From: an uncultured Verrucomicrobia subdivision 3 bacterium
Lineage (GTDB): Bacteria > Verrucomicrobiota > Verrucomicrobiae > Limisphaerales > UBA11358
DNA length: 52,792 bases
Direction of reading: 5' to 3'
Assembly: GCA_903921455.1 (NCBI GenBank)
Contig: CAIXPZ010000020.1
Span: 1-52,792 of the forward strand
Made by a program: the position numbers and the translations under genes. The notes under the pieces are model-generated. The model made no database searches. It was not told where the DNA came from and was given only the letters and a program-made list of their open reading frames with translations. Positions 39,631 through 48,645 of this stretch are shown in pieces. Within the stretch, counting starts at the first letter, position 1; each line of letters begins with the position of its first letter.

Positions 39631-42309
39631 TCAGTCTGCGTCCACCACTTTCACGGCCCAGCCGGGATACGGCTTGGCCCCCATCTGCGCGCGCCACAGG
39701 ATGCGGTTCAACACATCCTCCGGGCAGCGGTCCGGCTGATCCAGCGGCAGCCGCGCGGACACATAGGCATCCGCCCGCGCGGACGCATCGGAAAGCTGCT
39801 TCGGCGCGGGGTTCATCTGGTCCAGCGGCACCTGGTTCGTCACGGCGCTGAACGCGGTGAAGTCCGGGACATTGGTGAAGCAGTCGAACATCGGGGTGGC
39901 GGTGGCGTCGAACTGGTTCATCGGCGGCAGGCCGAGCATCAGCTCCATGGTGCGCAGCAGGCTGGTCTGGTTGTATTGCGTGCCGATGACGGCATGGCGC
40001 CGGGTATAGGCGCTGATGACGTAGGCGGTGGTGCGGTAGCCGCTGACGTGGTCCCAGCCGTTCTGCGGGTCATCCTCGATGGCGATGATGCAGGTGTCCT
40101 TCCAGTATTTGCTGCGGCTCACGGCCTCGACCACGCGGCCGAAGGCGAGGTCGTTGTCGGCAACCTGCGCGGCGGGCGTGGGCTTGCCGGCGCCGGTGCC
40201 GCTGGTGTGGTCGTTGGGCAGCCAGAGAATGGTGAGGGCGGGCAGATTGTCGTGCTGCTCGTAGTCGGCGAGGGCGCGGTTGAAGAAGGCGGCGCGCCAG
40301 ACATCGGGCACGGCGAGGTCCCAGCCGGAGAAATTCGTGACCATGAACGGCCGCAGCGCCTCGATGTCCGGCTGGCTGGAATAGGCGATGGCATTCGCGC
40401 CGGTGACGAAATCCCGATAGGTGTCGGCAAACGTGATCTTACCCTTCTGGGCCGGATTTTTCCAATGTCTGGAAGAGGTGGTGAACTCGCCGAAGTTGAC
40501 GACACTCCGGCCGTGGGCGAGCGCATTGTCCCAGATGAAACCGGCGGGCGAATAGGCCAGCGCATCGCGCCCGCCCTCGCCGTCGCCGCCGCAGGGATAG
40601 CTGCGCGGCCAGCCGGCGAACTCGCGCTCGATGTAATCGGTGGCGAGGCCGCTGTCGGCCCATTGATGGCCGTCGGCGCTGAGGATGCCGGAGCAATAAG
40701 TGTTGTCGAGCAGGGCAAATTCGCTCACAAACTTGTGCTGGTTCGGCGTCACGCGCCCGCCGAAGATGCAGAGGCTGGCGTCGCCGTTGCCGGCCGGGAC
40801 GTCGCCGAGCACCTGGTCGTAAGTCCGGTTTTCCTTGATGATATAGATGACGTGCTTGAACACGCTGGCCTCGCCGGCGCGCTCGGGCACGGGCACGGGC
40901 GCGCGGTTGAGCCGCGGCGGCAGCTTGGCCTGCGCGAGCAGCGGGTAACGGAGGTTCGCCAGGGCCGTGGACGTGAACTGCGCGAGCGCGGCCTTGCCCG
41001 GCAGCGGCACGAGCGAGAGCGTGCCGCAATACTGATGCGTGTTGAACCCGAAGCCGGTGGCGCCCTGCCGGCCCTTCTGCGTCTTGACGGCGATGTCCTT
41101 GAGGTTCGCCACGCAGAGCTGGTCGTGCCGGGCGTCGAACACGACGGCGCCGGGGAACCAGCCGACGGGGATCAGGCCCAGCAGTCGGGATTCGCCCGGG
41201 TCGAATTGAAAAACCGCGACGGCGTTTTGCGTGCCGTTGCAGGCGAAGAGCTTTTTGCCCGAGCGGTCGAAGGCCAGCGCATTGGGCTGCGCGCCGAACA
41301 GGTCGCCGGGATTCTGCCGCGCGGTCAGGGTCTCCACGACCTCGTCGTTGCGCGTGTCGATCACGCTCAAGGTGTCCGCCCCGGCGCTCGCCACGACCAG
41401 CCAGCGGCCGTTCGGCGAGAGCGCCAGCGCGCAGGCGTGCGGGCCGGTGATGATCTGTTTGGGCGCGGCGGCCACCGCCGGCGACGCCAGGTCAATGACC
41501 GTCACCGAACCTTCGCTGGCGATGCTCCGCGCATCCACGCGCACGAGCGTGCCCTGCCCCGCCGGGCCGGTGACGCTGCCGGCTTCCGGGCGACGCCCGC
41601 CCCAGTTGCTGACGTAAGCCTTATGCCCCGCGAGCACCACGTCAAACGGCGCGACGCCGACCTCCCAGGTCCGCAGGATTTTTCCCGTAGCCGCCTCCAG
41701 TTCGAGGAGACGGTTGGAAAGATTGAGCGCGACGTAAATTTTTTTGCCGTCCGCCGAAACCGCGAGGCCGGCGGGAATCTCCTCCTTGCGCGAGGGCGCG
41801 GTGGCCGGCGGCAGCGGGAACGCAGAGAGCGGCGCAACCGACTGGTTCCGGGCGACGCTGAAGACCTTGACGTCGCCGTTGACATTGGAAAGAAAAATCC
41901 GCGACCCGTCGGGCGAGAACGCCAGGCCGGTGAAGCTGACCTGCGCCTTGTCATCGGGATTGAGGATGAGCGACGTGACCGGCTTCTGCCGGCCCACGGC
42001 ATCGGGCGGCAGCGGCACGCGCTGAAGAATTTTTCCCGTGGCCGGCTCCAGCACCACCAGCTCGTGCGTCAACCCGGCGGTGACGAGGAGCTTCCCATCC
42101 GGGCTCAAGGCCAGCACCTGCGGCCGCAGGCCGGGCAACTCGATCAAGGCGCCCGCCGGCGTGACGAGCTGGTTGGCCGGCGTGATGAGCGCACCGCCGG
42201 CATGGCCGACGGGCGCGGCGGTAGCCGGAAAGTCATCGGCAACGAGTTTACCGGAGCCAAAACCAGCCAGGGCCACGAGGCCGGCGCAGATAGAACAGAG
42301 ATTTTTCAT
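39631..42309 (-). CDS. Beta-propeller and phosphoesterase fusion protein
   Basis: The 892-residue protein starts at ATG 42309 (MKNLCSICAGL) with a signal peptide. Residues about 60-450 form a YVTN/NHL-like propeller (VLALSPDGKLLVTAG, GLAFSPDGSRIFLSN, GLAVSADGKKIYVAL, ALALSPNGRWLVVAS). Residues about 490-890 match the phosphoesterase family of the alkaline phosphatase superfamily: HVIYIIKENRTYDQVLGD, ILSADGHQWADSGLATDYIE and WLPNDHTSG, then CIIAIEDDPQNGWDHVSGYRT. The metal-binding Glu/Asp/His candidates are present. The combination occurs in secreted phosphatase-like proteins of this phylum. The substrate is unknown. It lies 65 bases downstream of hldD. Confidence 0.87.
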   Translation of the reverse strand: MKNLCSICAGLVALAGFGSGKLVADDFPATAAPVGHAGGALITPANQLVTPAGALIELPGLRPQVLALSPDGKLLVTAGLTHELVVLEPATGKILQRVPLPPDAVGRQKPVTSLILNPDDKAQVSFTGLAFSPDGSRIFLSNVNGDVKVFSVARNQSVAPLSAFPLPPATAPSRKEEIPAGLAVSADGKKIYVALNLSNRLLELEAATGKILRTWEVGVAPFDVVLAGHKAYVSNWGGRRPEAGSVTGPAGQGTLVRVDARSIASEGSVTVIDLASPAVAAAPKQIITGPHACALALSPNGRWLVVASAGADTLSVIDTRNDEVVETLTARQNPGDLFGAQPNALAFDRSGKKLFACNGTQNAVAVFQFDPGESRLLGLIPVGWFPGAVVFDARHDQLCVANLKDIAVKTQKGRQGATGFGFNTHQYCGTLSLVPLPGKAALAQFTSTALANLRYPLLAQAKLPPRLNRAPVPVPERAGEASVFKHVIYIIKENRTYDQVLGDVPAGNGDASLCIFGGRVTPNQHKFVSEFALLDNTYCSGILSADGHQWADSGLATDYIEREFAGWPRSYPCGGDGEGGRDALAYSPAGFIWDNALAHGRSVVNFGEFTTSSRHWKNPAQKGKITFADTYRDFVTGANAIAYSSQPDIEALRPFMVTNFSGWDLAVPDVWRAAFFNRALADYEQHDNLPALTILWLPNDHTSGTGAGKPTPAAQVADNDLAFGRVVEAVSRSKYWKDTCIIAIEDDPQNGWDHVSGYRTTAYVISAYTRRHAVIGTQYNQTSLLRTMELMLGLPPMNQFDATATPMFDCFTNVPDFTAFSAVTNQVPLDQMNPAPKQLSDASARADAYVSARLPLDQPDRCPEDVLNRILWRAQMGAKPYPGWAVKVVDAD

Positions 42310-42374
42310 CGCGGAAAAGATGCAACCATAGACGCCGGCCACGACGGGTGACGTTACAGACAATCACGCCACCG

Positions 42375-43382
42375 TCACTCCACCGCCGGATCAAGACGCT
42401 TGTCGGTGATGAGATATTTGCGGACGTAATCGAACACGGCATTCTCCAGCGAAGTGACGGGGGCGGCGTAGCCCGCGCCGCGCAAGCGCAGCAGATTGGC
42501 CTGGGTGAAATACTGATACTTGTCGCGGATGGCCTCCGGCATCTCGATGAACTTGATGACCGGCTTCTTTTTCACCGCGGTGAAGACGGCATTGGAAAGA
42601 TCGATCCACGTCCGCGCGCCGCCGCTGCCGATGTTGAACAGGCCGGTCGCCTTCGGCGTCGCGGCGAGATGCAGCGTCATCGCCACGCAGTCCTTGACGT
42701 AGAGGAAATCGCGCTGCTGTTCGCCGTCCCGGTAATCCTTGCGGTAACTCTTGAACAACTGGATGACGCCCTTGCCCTGGACTTGCGCGAAGCTCTTGTG
42801 CACGAGCGAGCGCATGTCGCCCTTGTGATCCTCGTTCGGGCCGAAGACGTTGAAATATTTCAGACCGCAAATCTTGTTCAGGAACCCGGCGCGCCTGGCG
42901 TGGAGGTCGAACAGGTGCTTGGAGTAGCCATACATGTTCAGCGGCCGCAGCGCGTCGAGCGCCGCCTCGTTGTCCTCCATGCCCTGCGCGCCGTCACCGT
43001 AAGTCGCGGCGGACGACGCATAGACGAAGCGGGCTTTATTCGCCAGGGACCAGACGGCGAGGTCGCGGGTGAACTCGTAATTATTCTTGATGAGATAGGT
43101 CGCGTCCTTCTCCGTGGTGGCGGAACACGCGCCGAGGTGCAGGACGCAATCAAATTTGCCGAGCGCGCCGGTTTGCAAGCGCGGCAGGAGATCGGCGGCC
43201 TCGACATAATCCGCGAAGCGCAACGGCGCGAGGTTGCGCCACTTCTCATCTTTGCCGAGGATATCGCAAACAACGATGTTGTCGCAGCCGCGCCGGTTCA
43301 GCGCCCAGACAAGCGCGCTGCCAATGAAGCCCGCGCCGCCGGTGACGAGGACGCGCGCGTCGGAAAAATCATTGGGCTTCAT
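42375..43382 (-). CDS. hldD: ADP-L-glycero-D-manno-heptose 6-epimerase
   Basis: This 335-residue short-chain dehydrogenase-type epimerase has the nucleotide-binding GGAGFIGS motif near the start. HLGACSATTE, YASSAATYG, the Y-x-x-x-K pair in NMYGYSKHLFD, and YRDGEQQRDFLYVKDC are characteristic of HldD/RfaD. It converts ADP-D-glycero- to ADP-L-glycero-D-manno-heptose for LPS inner core and acts in the cytoplasm. The ATG is six bases after the deoxyhypusine-synthase-like stop, so the two genes are co-transcribed. No other LPS gene is visible here. Confidence 0.92.
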   Translation of the reverse strand: MKPNDFSDARVLVTGGAGFIGSALVWALNRRGCDNIVVCDILGKDEKWRNLAPLRFADYVEAADLLPRLQTGALGKFDCVLHLGACSATTEKDATYLIKNNYEFTRDLAVWSLANKARFVYASSAATYGDGAQGMEDNEAALDALRPLNMYGYSKHLFDLHARRAGFLNKICGLKYFNVFGPNEDHKGDMRSLVHKSFAQVQGKGVIQLFKSYRKDYRDGEQQRDFLYVKDCVAMTLHLAATPKATGLFNIGSGGARTWIDLSNAVFTAVKKKPVIKFIEMPEAIRDKYQYFTQANLLRLRGAGYAAPVTSLENAVFDYVRKYLITDKRLDPAVE

Positions 43383-43388
43383 AGGCGA

Positions 43389-44402
43389 TTACCAGCCGAG
43401 GACGTGGGCGAAGATGAGCGGCGCGACAATGGTGGCGTCGGATTCAATGATGAATTTGGGCGTCTTCACGCCGAGCTTGCCCCAGGTGATTTTCTCATTC
43501 GGCACGGCGCCGGAATAGCTGCCGTAGCTCGTGGTGGAATCGCTGATCTGGCAGAAGTAACCCCAGAGCGGGACATTGGTGCGCAGCAAATCCTGGTGCA
43601 GCATGGGCACGACGCAGATCGGGAAGTCGCCGGAAATGCCGCCACCGATCTGGAACATGCCGAGCGTGCTCTTCTTGGTGGCGGTGCGGGTGTAATGCTC
43701 GGCGAGCCAGGTCATGTATTCGATGCCGGTGCGGACGGTGTGGACGTTCTTGATCTCGCCGCGAATGACGGCGGCGGCATACATGTTGCCGAGCGTGGCG
43801 TCTTCCCAGCCGGGCACGACGATGGGGAGATTCTTTTTGGCGGCGGCCAGCATCCATGAATGTTTCGGGTCAATCTGGTAATACTTCTCGTATTTGCCGC
43901 TGAGCAAGACTTTGTAGAAGAATTCGTGCGGAAAATAGCGTTCGCCCTTTTTGTCGGCGTCGGTCCAGACTTCGAGCATGGCTTTTTCCATGCGGCGCAT
44001 GGCCTCGCCCTCGGGGATGCAGGTGTCGGTCACGCGGTTCATGTGGCGGTTGAGCAAGGCCTGCTCATCCTCGGCCGTCAGCGAGCGGTAGCCGGGGACG
44101 CGCTCGTAGTAATCGTGGGCGACGAGGTTGAAAACATCCTCCTCCAGATTCGCGCCGGTGCAGGTGATGAGATGGACCTTGTCCTGCCGGATCATCTCCG
44201 CGAGCGAGAGGCCGAGTTCCGCGGTGCTCATCGCGCCGCCGAGCGTGATCATCATCTTGCCACCCTGGTCGAGATGGGCGACGTAGCCCTGCGCGGCGTC
44301 CACGAGCGACGCGGCGTTGAAGTGGCGATAGTGGTGCTGGATGAAGCGGGAAACGGGTCCGCCGGTGAGTTTAGCTGGTTTGAGCGACTTTTTCTTGGCC
44401 AT
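43389..44402 (-). CDS. Deoxyhypusine synthase family protein
   Basis: This 337-residue protein has the DHS fold signatures: MMITLGGAMSTAELGLSLAEMI, TCTGANLEEDVFNL, GWEDATLGNMYAA and, near the end, WGKLGVKTPKFIIESDATIVAPLIFA. Lys309 in WGK matches the lysine that forms the enzyme-intermediate adduct in eukaryotic DHS. Bacteria lack eIF5A, and bacterial members are thought to act on polyamines, for example as homospermidine synthases; that role here is inferred. Agmatine deiminase, another polyamine enzyme, lies 1.3 kb away. It is transcribed with hldD. The enzyme would be a cytoplasmic NAD-dependent tetramer. Confidence 0.88.
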   Translation of the reverse strand: MAKKKSLKPAKLTGGPVSRFIQHHYRHFNAASLVDAAQGYVAHLDQGGKMMITLGGAMSTAELGLSLAEMIRQDKVHLITCTGANLEEDVFNLVAHDYYERVPGYRSLTAEDEQALLNRHMNRVTDTCIPEGEAMRRMEKAMLEVWTDADKKGERYFPHEFFYKVLLSGKYEKYYQIDPKHSWMLAAAKKNLPIVVPGWEDATLGNMYAAAVIRGEIKNVHTVRTGIEYMTWLAEHYTRTATKKSTLGMFQIGGGISGDFPICVVPMLHQDLLRTNVPLWGYFCQISDSTTSYGSYSGAVPNEKITWGKLGVKTPKFIIESDATIVAPLIFAHVLGW

Positions 44403-44507
44403 AAAATTATTCGGAAAAATACTTACGCAAACAATACGGATGTTCCCGCGAAATCCAATCTCAAATTGAGAAAACCGGCGACAAACCGGAAGCGAAACGG
44501 GCGGAGC

Positions 44508-45563
44508 TTACTGGACGACCACCAAATCGGGCTGCGCCTGCGAGAGTCCGCCCTTCACGTTGCCCAGAAACCGGGCGCGGATGATGACGTTATTCTTGCA
44601 GGTGGTGTTGTTGACGCGGAAGGCCGCGCCGCCGCAGTTCAAGGCGATCAGGTTGGTGAAGGAATTATAGACACATTCGGTTTTGGGCGCCGGCCCCCAG
44701 CCCGACGCGGTCTGCGTCTCGGAATGCGCCATGAACACGCCGTGATGATGGCTGTTGCGGATGGAAACATTCTGGAATTGATTCGCCCGGCTGGAGCGCA
44801 TGAAGATGCCGAGGTCGTTCGCGGTCAAGACGGCGTTGCTGATGACATTGTGATTGAAGGCCAGGTCGAGCGAAATGCCCGCGCCGGGATTATCGTGCAG
44901 ATTCAGATCCGCGAACAGGCTCTCGGTGGTGAGGTAGCAGGCCAGGCCATCAAACTCGTTATCGAACGCATCCAAATCGCGCACGGTCAGGCGCTGCACG
45001 CCCAGCGTCGTGACCAGGCCGCCGGAACGGTTGCGCGCGCAGGTGACGTGCGCCACGGTGGAGTCGCTCACGCTTTGCACGGTGATGCCGTTGTTGCGGA
45101 TCTGCGAGCCCTCGCCGGCCAGCCGCCAGAGCTCGCGCTGCTGATGCCGGCGGTTGCCATCGATGAAGAGATCGCTGACGCGGAGATGCCGGACGATTTT
45201 CTGCGGATGATTGACCGGCTCGCCCAGAATGATCACGGGGCAATTGGCGTTATCCGCCAGCCACAGGATCGTGTCCGCACCGGCGCCGCAGAGAACCTGA
45301 CCATCCCGCTGCAACACGAGCGGCTGGTGGATCTCAATTTTTCCCGGCGGCAGGACAACTTCACCGCCGCCGGCCGGCAAAGCGTCGAGCGCGGCTTGAA
45401 TGTCACGGTCGTTCACGCCAGCGCTCAAAGTGACCACGACCGGTCCGGAAACCGGGATTTGCGGGGCGGCCAGGCCCAGCAGCGGGGAGAGCAGCAGCCA
45501 CAGGATTGCGGCGATTTTTCCCGGCGTGCCGGAACGGACCGTCTGATTGAAGTTCGTTTTCAT
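44508..45563 (-). CDS. Secreted right-handed beta-helix protein
   Basis: About 351 residues from ATG 45563 (MKTNFNQ), with AAGG about 12 bases upstream. A signal peptide (IAAILWLLLSPLLGLAA) is followed by a pectate-lyase-like N-cap (DRDIQAALDALPAGGGEVVLPPGKIEIHQPLVL). Regular coils then follow with Asn ladders (VSDLFIDGN, VQSVSDSTVAHVTCARNRSGG, LTVRDLDAFDNEFDGL, NHNVISNAVLTANDLGIFM, NVSIRNSHHHGVFM). The family includes polysaccharide lyases, epimerases and non-catalytic proteins; the catalytic residues cannot be assigned. It lies 105 bases upstream of the deoxyhypusine-synthase-like gene on the same strand. Confidence 0.82.
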   Translation of the reverse strand: MKTNFNQTVRSGTPGKIAAILWLLLSPLLGLAAPQIPVSGPVVVTLSAGVNDRDIQAALDALPAGGGEVVLPPGKIEIHQPLVLQRDGQVLCGAGADTILWLADNANCPVIILGEPVNHPQKIVRHLRVSDLFIDGNRRHQQRELWRLAGEGSQIRNNGITVQSVSDSTVAHVTCARNRSGGLVTTLGVQRLTVRDLDAFDNEFDGLACYLTTESLFADLNLHDNPGAGISLDLAFNHNVISNAVLTANDLGIFMRSSRANQFQNVSIRNSHHHGVFMAHSETQTASGWGPAPKTECVYNSFTNLIALNCGGAAFRVNNTTCKNNVIIRARFLGNVKGGLSQAQPDLVVVQ

Positions 45564-45746
45564 AACCAACGAGACCTTGCGACCAATCAGGGATTACCAA
45601 GCAATTTCGTCCAATTCCAAAATTCGTCCAGCAAATAATTAGTTTTTTTGCAAAAAAGTTTTTTTTGACTAATCGGCGGCAATCGCCGCGGCGGCGCGCG
45701 GACCCAACCGATCGTTTCGGGATTCCCCAAAACGCCGGAAGCGGTT

Positions 45747-46862
45747 ATGCTCCGCGCGAAATTTATGCCGACGCCAATAAATTCCGCCGCCGCCACGCCC
45801 GCCGCCCTGGGCTACACCATGCCCGCCGAATGGGAAACCCACGAGGCAACCTGGCTGGGCTGGCCGCACAACACCAGCGACTGGCCGGGCAAATTCGAGG
45901 TCATCCCGTGGGTCTATGGCGAGATGGTGCGCAAAATTTCCGCCGGCGAAAAAATCCAGCTCATCATCCGGCACCCGCGGGACGAGGCGAAGGCGCGCCA
46001 TATTTTCCAAGCCGTCGGCGTGGATCTGCGAAAAATCAAATTCGTGGTGCACCCGACCAATCGCGGCTGGACACGCGACACGGGGCCGATCTTTGTCAAA
46101 AGGCCGAAGGCCGAAGGCGGGAGGCAGCGAGCGGAAACCGCCATCGTGCACTTTCATTTCAACGGGTGGGCCAAATACGACAACTGGCGCAAGGACACCC
46201 GGGTGCCCGAAACCGCCGCGCGCCTGCTCGGCAAAAAGCTGTTCCACGCCGAGCACCAGGGCAAACCGTTCGTCATCGAAGGCGGCGGCATCGAGCTGAA
46301 CGGCCGGGGCACGCTCATCTCCACGGAGGAATGTTATCTGGATCCGAAAATCCAGGTGCGCAATCCCGGCCTGGGCAAGAAGGAAATCGAGGGCGCGCTG
46401 AAAAATTATCTCGGCGTCACGAACGTCCTCTGGCTGGCCAAAGGCCCGAAGGGCGACGACACGCACGGCCACATCGACGACATCTGCCGGTTCGTCAACG
46501 CCAGGACCCTCGTGCTCGTGCGCGAAAAAAACGCCAAGGACGAAAACTACAAACCGCTCGCGGAGAATTGGGAGCGCATCCAGGAGTTCCGGCTCGAAGA
46601 CGGCCGCAAGCCGGAAGTGGTGGAGCTGCCCATGCCCGCGCCGCTGCATTTTGACGGCGTCCGGCTGCCGGCGAGCTACGCGAATTTCTACATCAGCAAC
46701 GCCGCCGTCATCGTCCCCACCTTCAACGACCCGAACGACCGCGTGGCGCTGGGGATCCTGGCGGAGCTGTTCCAGGACCGGCCCGTCGTGGGCATCCACG
46801 CGGTGGATCTGGTCTGGGGCTTCGGCTCGCTCCATTGCCTCACCCAACAACAGCCGGCATAA
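45747..46862 (+). CDS. aguA: Agmatine deiminase
   Basis: This 371-residue member of the PPAD/guanidine-deiminase family has GYTMPAEWETHEATWLGWPH, NRGWTRDTGPIF, VIEGGGIELNGRGTLIST, THGHIDDICRFV and the C-terminal SLHCLTQQQPA with catalytic Cys364. It converts agmatine to N-carbamoylputrescine on the route to putrescine. ATG 45765 is an alternative start seven codons in. Residues about 118-128 (KRPKAEGGRQRAE) are an insert encoded by a heptamer array and not expected in the family. The next plus-strand gene is far away, so it is monocistronic, ending at a shared terminator. Confidence 0.94.
   Translation: MLRAKFMPTPINSAAATPAALGYTMPAEWETHEATWLGWPHNTSDWPGKFEVIPWVYGEMVRKISAGEKIQLIIRHPRDEAKARHIFQAVGVDLRKIKFVVHPTNRGWTRDTGPIFVKRPKAEGGRQRAETAIVHFHFNGWAKYDNWRKDTRVPETAARLLGKKLFHAEHQGKPFVIEGGGIELNGRGTLISTEECYLDPKIQVRNPGLGKKEIEGALKNYLGVTNVLWLAKGPKGDDTHGHIDDICRFVNARTLVLVREKNAKDENYKPLAENWERIQEFRLEDGRKPEVVELPMPAPLHFDGVRLPASYANFYISNAAVIVPTFNDPNDRVALGILAELFQDRPVVGIHAVDLVWGFGSLHCLTQQQPA
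46100..46127 (+). repeat. Heptamer array within aguA
   Basis: AAGGCCG, AAGGCCG, AAGGCGG, GAGGCAG: four 7-nt units in frame inside the agmatine deiminase gene, encoding a charged insert between GPIFVK and the following strand. It is the only clear case here of such an array in the middle of an enzyme gene. Confidence 0.75.
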
Positions 46863-46934
46863 GGAGGACGACCCTTTTCCTTTGGCCGCGCCCAGAGGCC
46901 AGCGGCAACAGGAGGCGGATCAAACCCAGAAAAG

Positions 46935-46970
46935 AAAAAAACCGCCGGCAAAGGATGCCAGCGGTTTTTT
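46935..46970. terminator. Bidirectional terminator
   Basis: AAAAAACCGC-C-GGC and GCC-A-GCGGTTTTTT pair around AAAGGAT, with an A-run on one side and a T-run on the other. It lies between the converging ends of aguA (46862) and the PEP-CTERM gene (46985) and can serve both strands. Confidence 0.85.
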
Positions 46971-46984
46971 AAATACGGGTGGTT

Positions 46985-47704
46985 TTATTCAACGCCCGGC
47001 TGGATTTTATCCTTGCGCAGAATCCGCGCTACGCTGATGCCAAACGGGAGCAGGAGCATCGCACCGGCAACAAAGGTTGACGGTTCGGGAACTGAACCCA
47101 CATCCCGAGGGTTCGGCGGAGTCTCAACTAGCATGCTTTGGCCAACCCGAGAATTAGCATCGGTCAATTGCATCACTTGCACCCCATATAAGCCGTTGGC
47201 ATCCGCTTTGGCCGCAGTGATGGTTCCAAACGTCGTCAACAGAAGATTGTAAAATGGATTACTGTTAACAAACACACCCGTAGATGAAATCTCTCCTTCC
47301 AAGGCCCATAATGTGTTTTGCAACAGTCCGGCACTGGTAACGCGACCGGCTCCATAATTGTATCCCCCCAAAGTAGCGGCAGCAAACTGGCTATACAGGT
47401 AGGCTGTGCCCAAGGAAATTTGGTTTCCGCTGGTCGCCGTGGTGGTTGAACCCAGCGTGACGTCGTAGACGGTGCTGCTGTGAAAAGCATCCGCCGTATC
47501 AATGCAGAAGGTCTCAAAACCGCCGCCGAGGATGGCACTGGCATTGTAGCCACTGAGAAAACTCCCGCCGGAGGTGGTGGCAGTAAATTCCCCACCGCTT
47601 CCAGATGAATAGGGATTGCTGCTTAGTGTAACAGTGAGGTTAGCAAACGCATTGGCCGCAACAAGCAGACCCGCAACCACACCTAGATAGTAATTTGTTT
47701 TCAT
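46985..47704 (-). CDS. PEP-CTERM sorting-domain protein
   Basis: The 239-residue protein has a signal peptide (MKTNYYLGVVAGLLVAANAFA), a Ser/Thr/Gly-rich exported domain and a C-terminal tail VPEPST-FVAGAMLLLPFGISVARILRK: motif, hydrophobic helix, then basic residues. That tail is the PEP-CTERM signal, cleaved by exosortase in exopolysaccharide-producing bacteria. The middle part, with FCIDTADAF, SLGTAYLYSQFA and LQNTLWALEGE, resembles the surface proteins common in these genomes. No exosortase is in the window. The exact role is unknown. Confidence 0.87.
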   Translation of the reverse strand: MKTNYYLGVVAGLLVAANAFANLTVTLSSNPYSSGSGGEFTATTSGGSFLSGYNASAILGGGFETFCIDTADAFHSSTVYDVTLGSTTTATSGNQISLGTAYLYSQFAAATLGGYNYGAGRVTSAGLLQNTLWALEGEISSTGVFVNSNPFYNLLLTTFGTITAAKADANGLYGVQVMQLTDANSRVGQSMLVETPPNPRDVGSVPEPSTFVAGAMLLLPFGISVARILRKDKIQPGVE

Positions 47705-48411
47705 ATAATTTAAGTTTTACCCGATTTATCTTACCTCAATACCTGAACATTAAATCATATCCTTACTGCAAACCTCTATCCACAAAAAGGACAGTCCGCT
47801 TCACATTTGGGTCATTGGCAATGACCTGAATGCTGCCGACAACAGCACCACCCTCACCGTAATACCATTAATAAATTCACCATGGGCATCACGGTCACCA
47901 ACCCACTGACAGCTCGCCAATATATAATTGCCCGCCACCGACCGCAGTTCACTCGGCGGGCGGTTTGGCTAGTGAATCATCTCGCTCCTTTGCCTTACCC
48001 ACAACAACTGGTTTAATGGCATAAAAAGATCCAAGGGCCAACCGTCCCTATTTTGCCAAATTCATTGACAGTTTTGCTAATTTCGCTATTAATTTTCAGT
48101 GAACGATAGTTAATTTGCAGTTAGCGGCAATTAATTACCATGAAAGGATCGGGATTTATTCAAATCGATATCAGATGATGAATAATTGTTTCGCATTTTT
48201 GGACTGGAAAGCCTGCGTTTTACTGGCCAACAGGCTACTTGCGACAGTTGCCGGAACGGCTGGCAATGGGGCTATGGACAAGCCATCACGGACGCGGATT
48301 TGACAATGGCGAACGGCAGGTAAACCCCCATCCATTTTTGAAAACGTTATGAATACTTTGATTTTGGCTCAACAAATACAGGCGGTAAAACCTAACACAG
48401 TTCAACTACGC
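47705..48411. other. AT-rich intergenic region
   Basis: No complete gene is seen. Around 47780-47880 a plus-strand reading gives HIWVIGNDLNAADNSTTLTV, which looks like the end of a DUF11/Ig-like repeat and may be a decayed gene fragment, but it has stops on both sides. The rest is AT-rich with no clear motif. The region should contain promoters for the divergent PEP-CTERM and adhesin N-terminal genes; none was identified with confidence. Confidence 0.4.
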
Positions 48412-48645
48412 ATGAAAACTAAACTGACTCTGCCAATCCTGATGCTTTTAGTAGCTCTTCTGAGCGGTTTAACGGCAAGCGCAACCATCACAACCACCAA
48501 CTTTACTTCGAGCGGCACCTGGACGGCACCGGCTGGCGTCACGGCAATCAATGTTGAGACGTGGGGCGGCGGCGGTCATGGCGGTTCGGGGTCAGCGGGT
48601 AAGTGCCGGTCGGCGCGCTGGTGTTGGTGCCGCCGGCGGCGGTGA
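48412..48645 (+). CDS. N-terminal fragment of a glycine-rich secreted adhesin
   Basis: From ATG 48412 a normal signal peptide (MKTKLTLPILMLLVALLSGLTASA) leads into NFTSSGTWTAPAGVTAINVETWGGGGHGGSG, the first strands of the glycine-rich domain found in large verrucomicrobial surface proteins. After about base 48587 the reading loses sense (KCRSARWCWCRRRR) and stops at 48645. The natural continuation of this domain (SSGVGGGAGGGAYSENTVTVVPG) is encoded on the opposite strand at the far right of the window. This is therefore a start separated from its body by an inversion or an assembly join. Confidence 0.75.
   Translation: MKTKLTLPILMLLVALLSGLTASATITTTNFTSSGTWTAPAGVTAINVETWGGGGHGGSGSAGKCRSARWCWCRRRR

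Noticed and set aside
42348..45638. Two long plus-strand frames (503 and 592 codons)
   Set aside because: Both are antisense to hldD, the deoxyhypusine-synthase-like gene and the beta-helix gene, which have clear family motifs; the plus-strand products do not.
45655..45690. Promoter for aguA at a TTGACT near 45663
   Set aside because: The T-run and TTGACT look promising, but no -10 box lies 16-19 bases downstream, where the sequence is GC-rich.
47763..47906. Fragment of a DUF11/Ig-like repeat gene
   Set aside because: The plus-strand reading NDLNAADNSTTLTV is suggestive, but the open stretch is short, lacks a start and is closed by stops, and other readings are equally open. Recorded only as a possible relic.
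48115..48303. 62-codon open frame on the plus strand
   Set aside because: No Shine-Dalgarno sequence, no recognisable domain, mixed composition; likely chance in AT-rich DNA.
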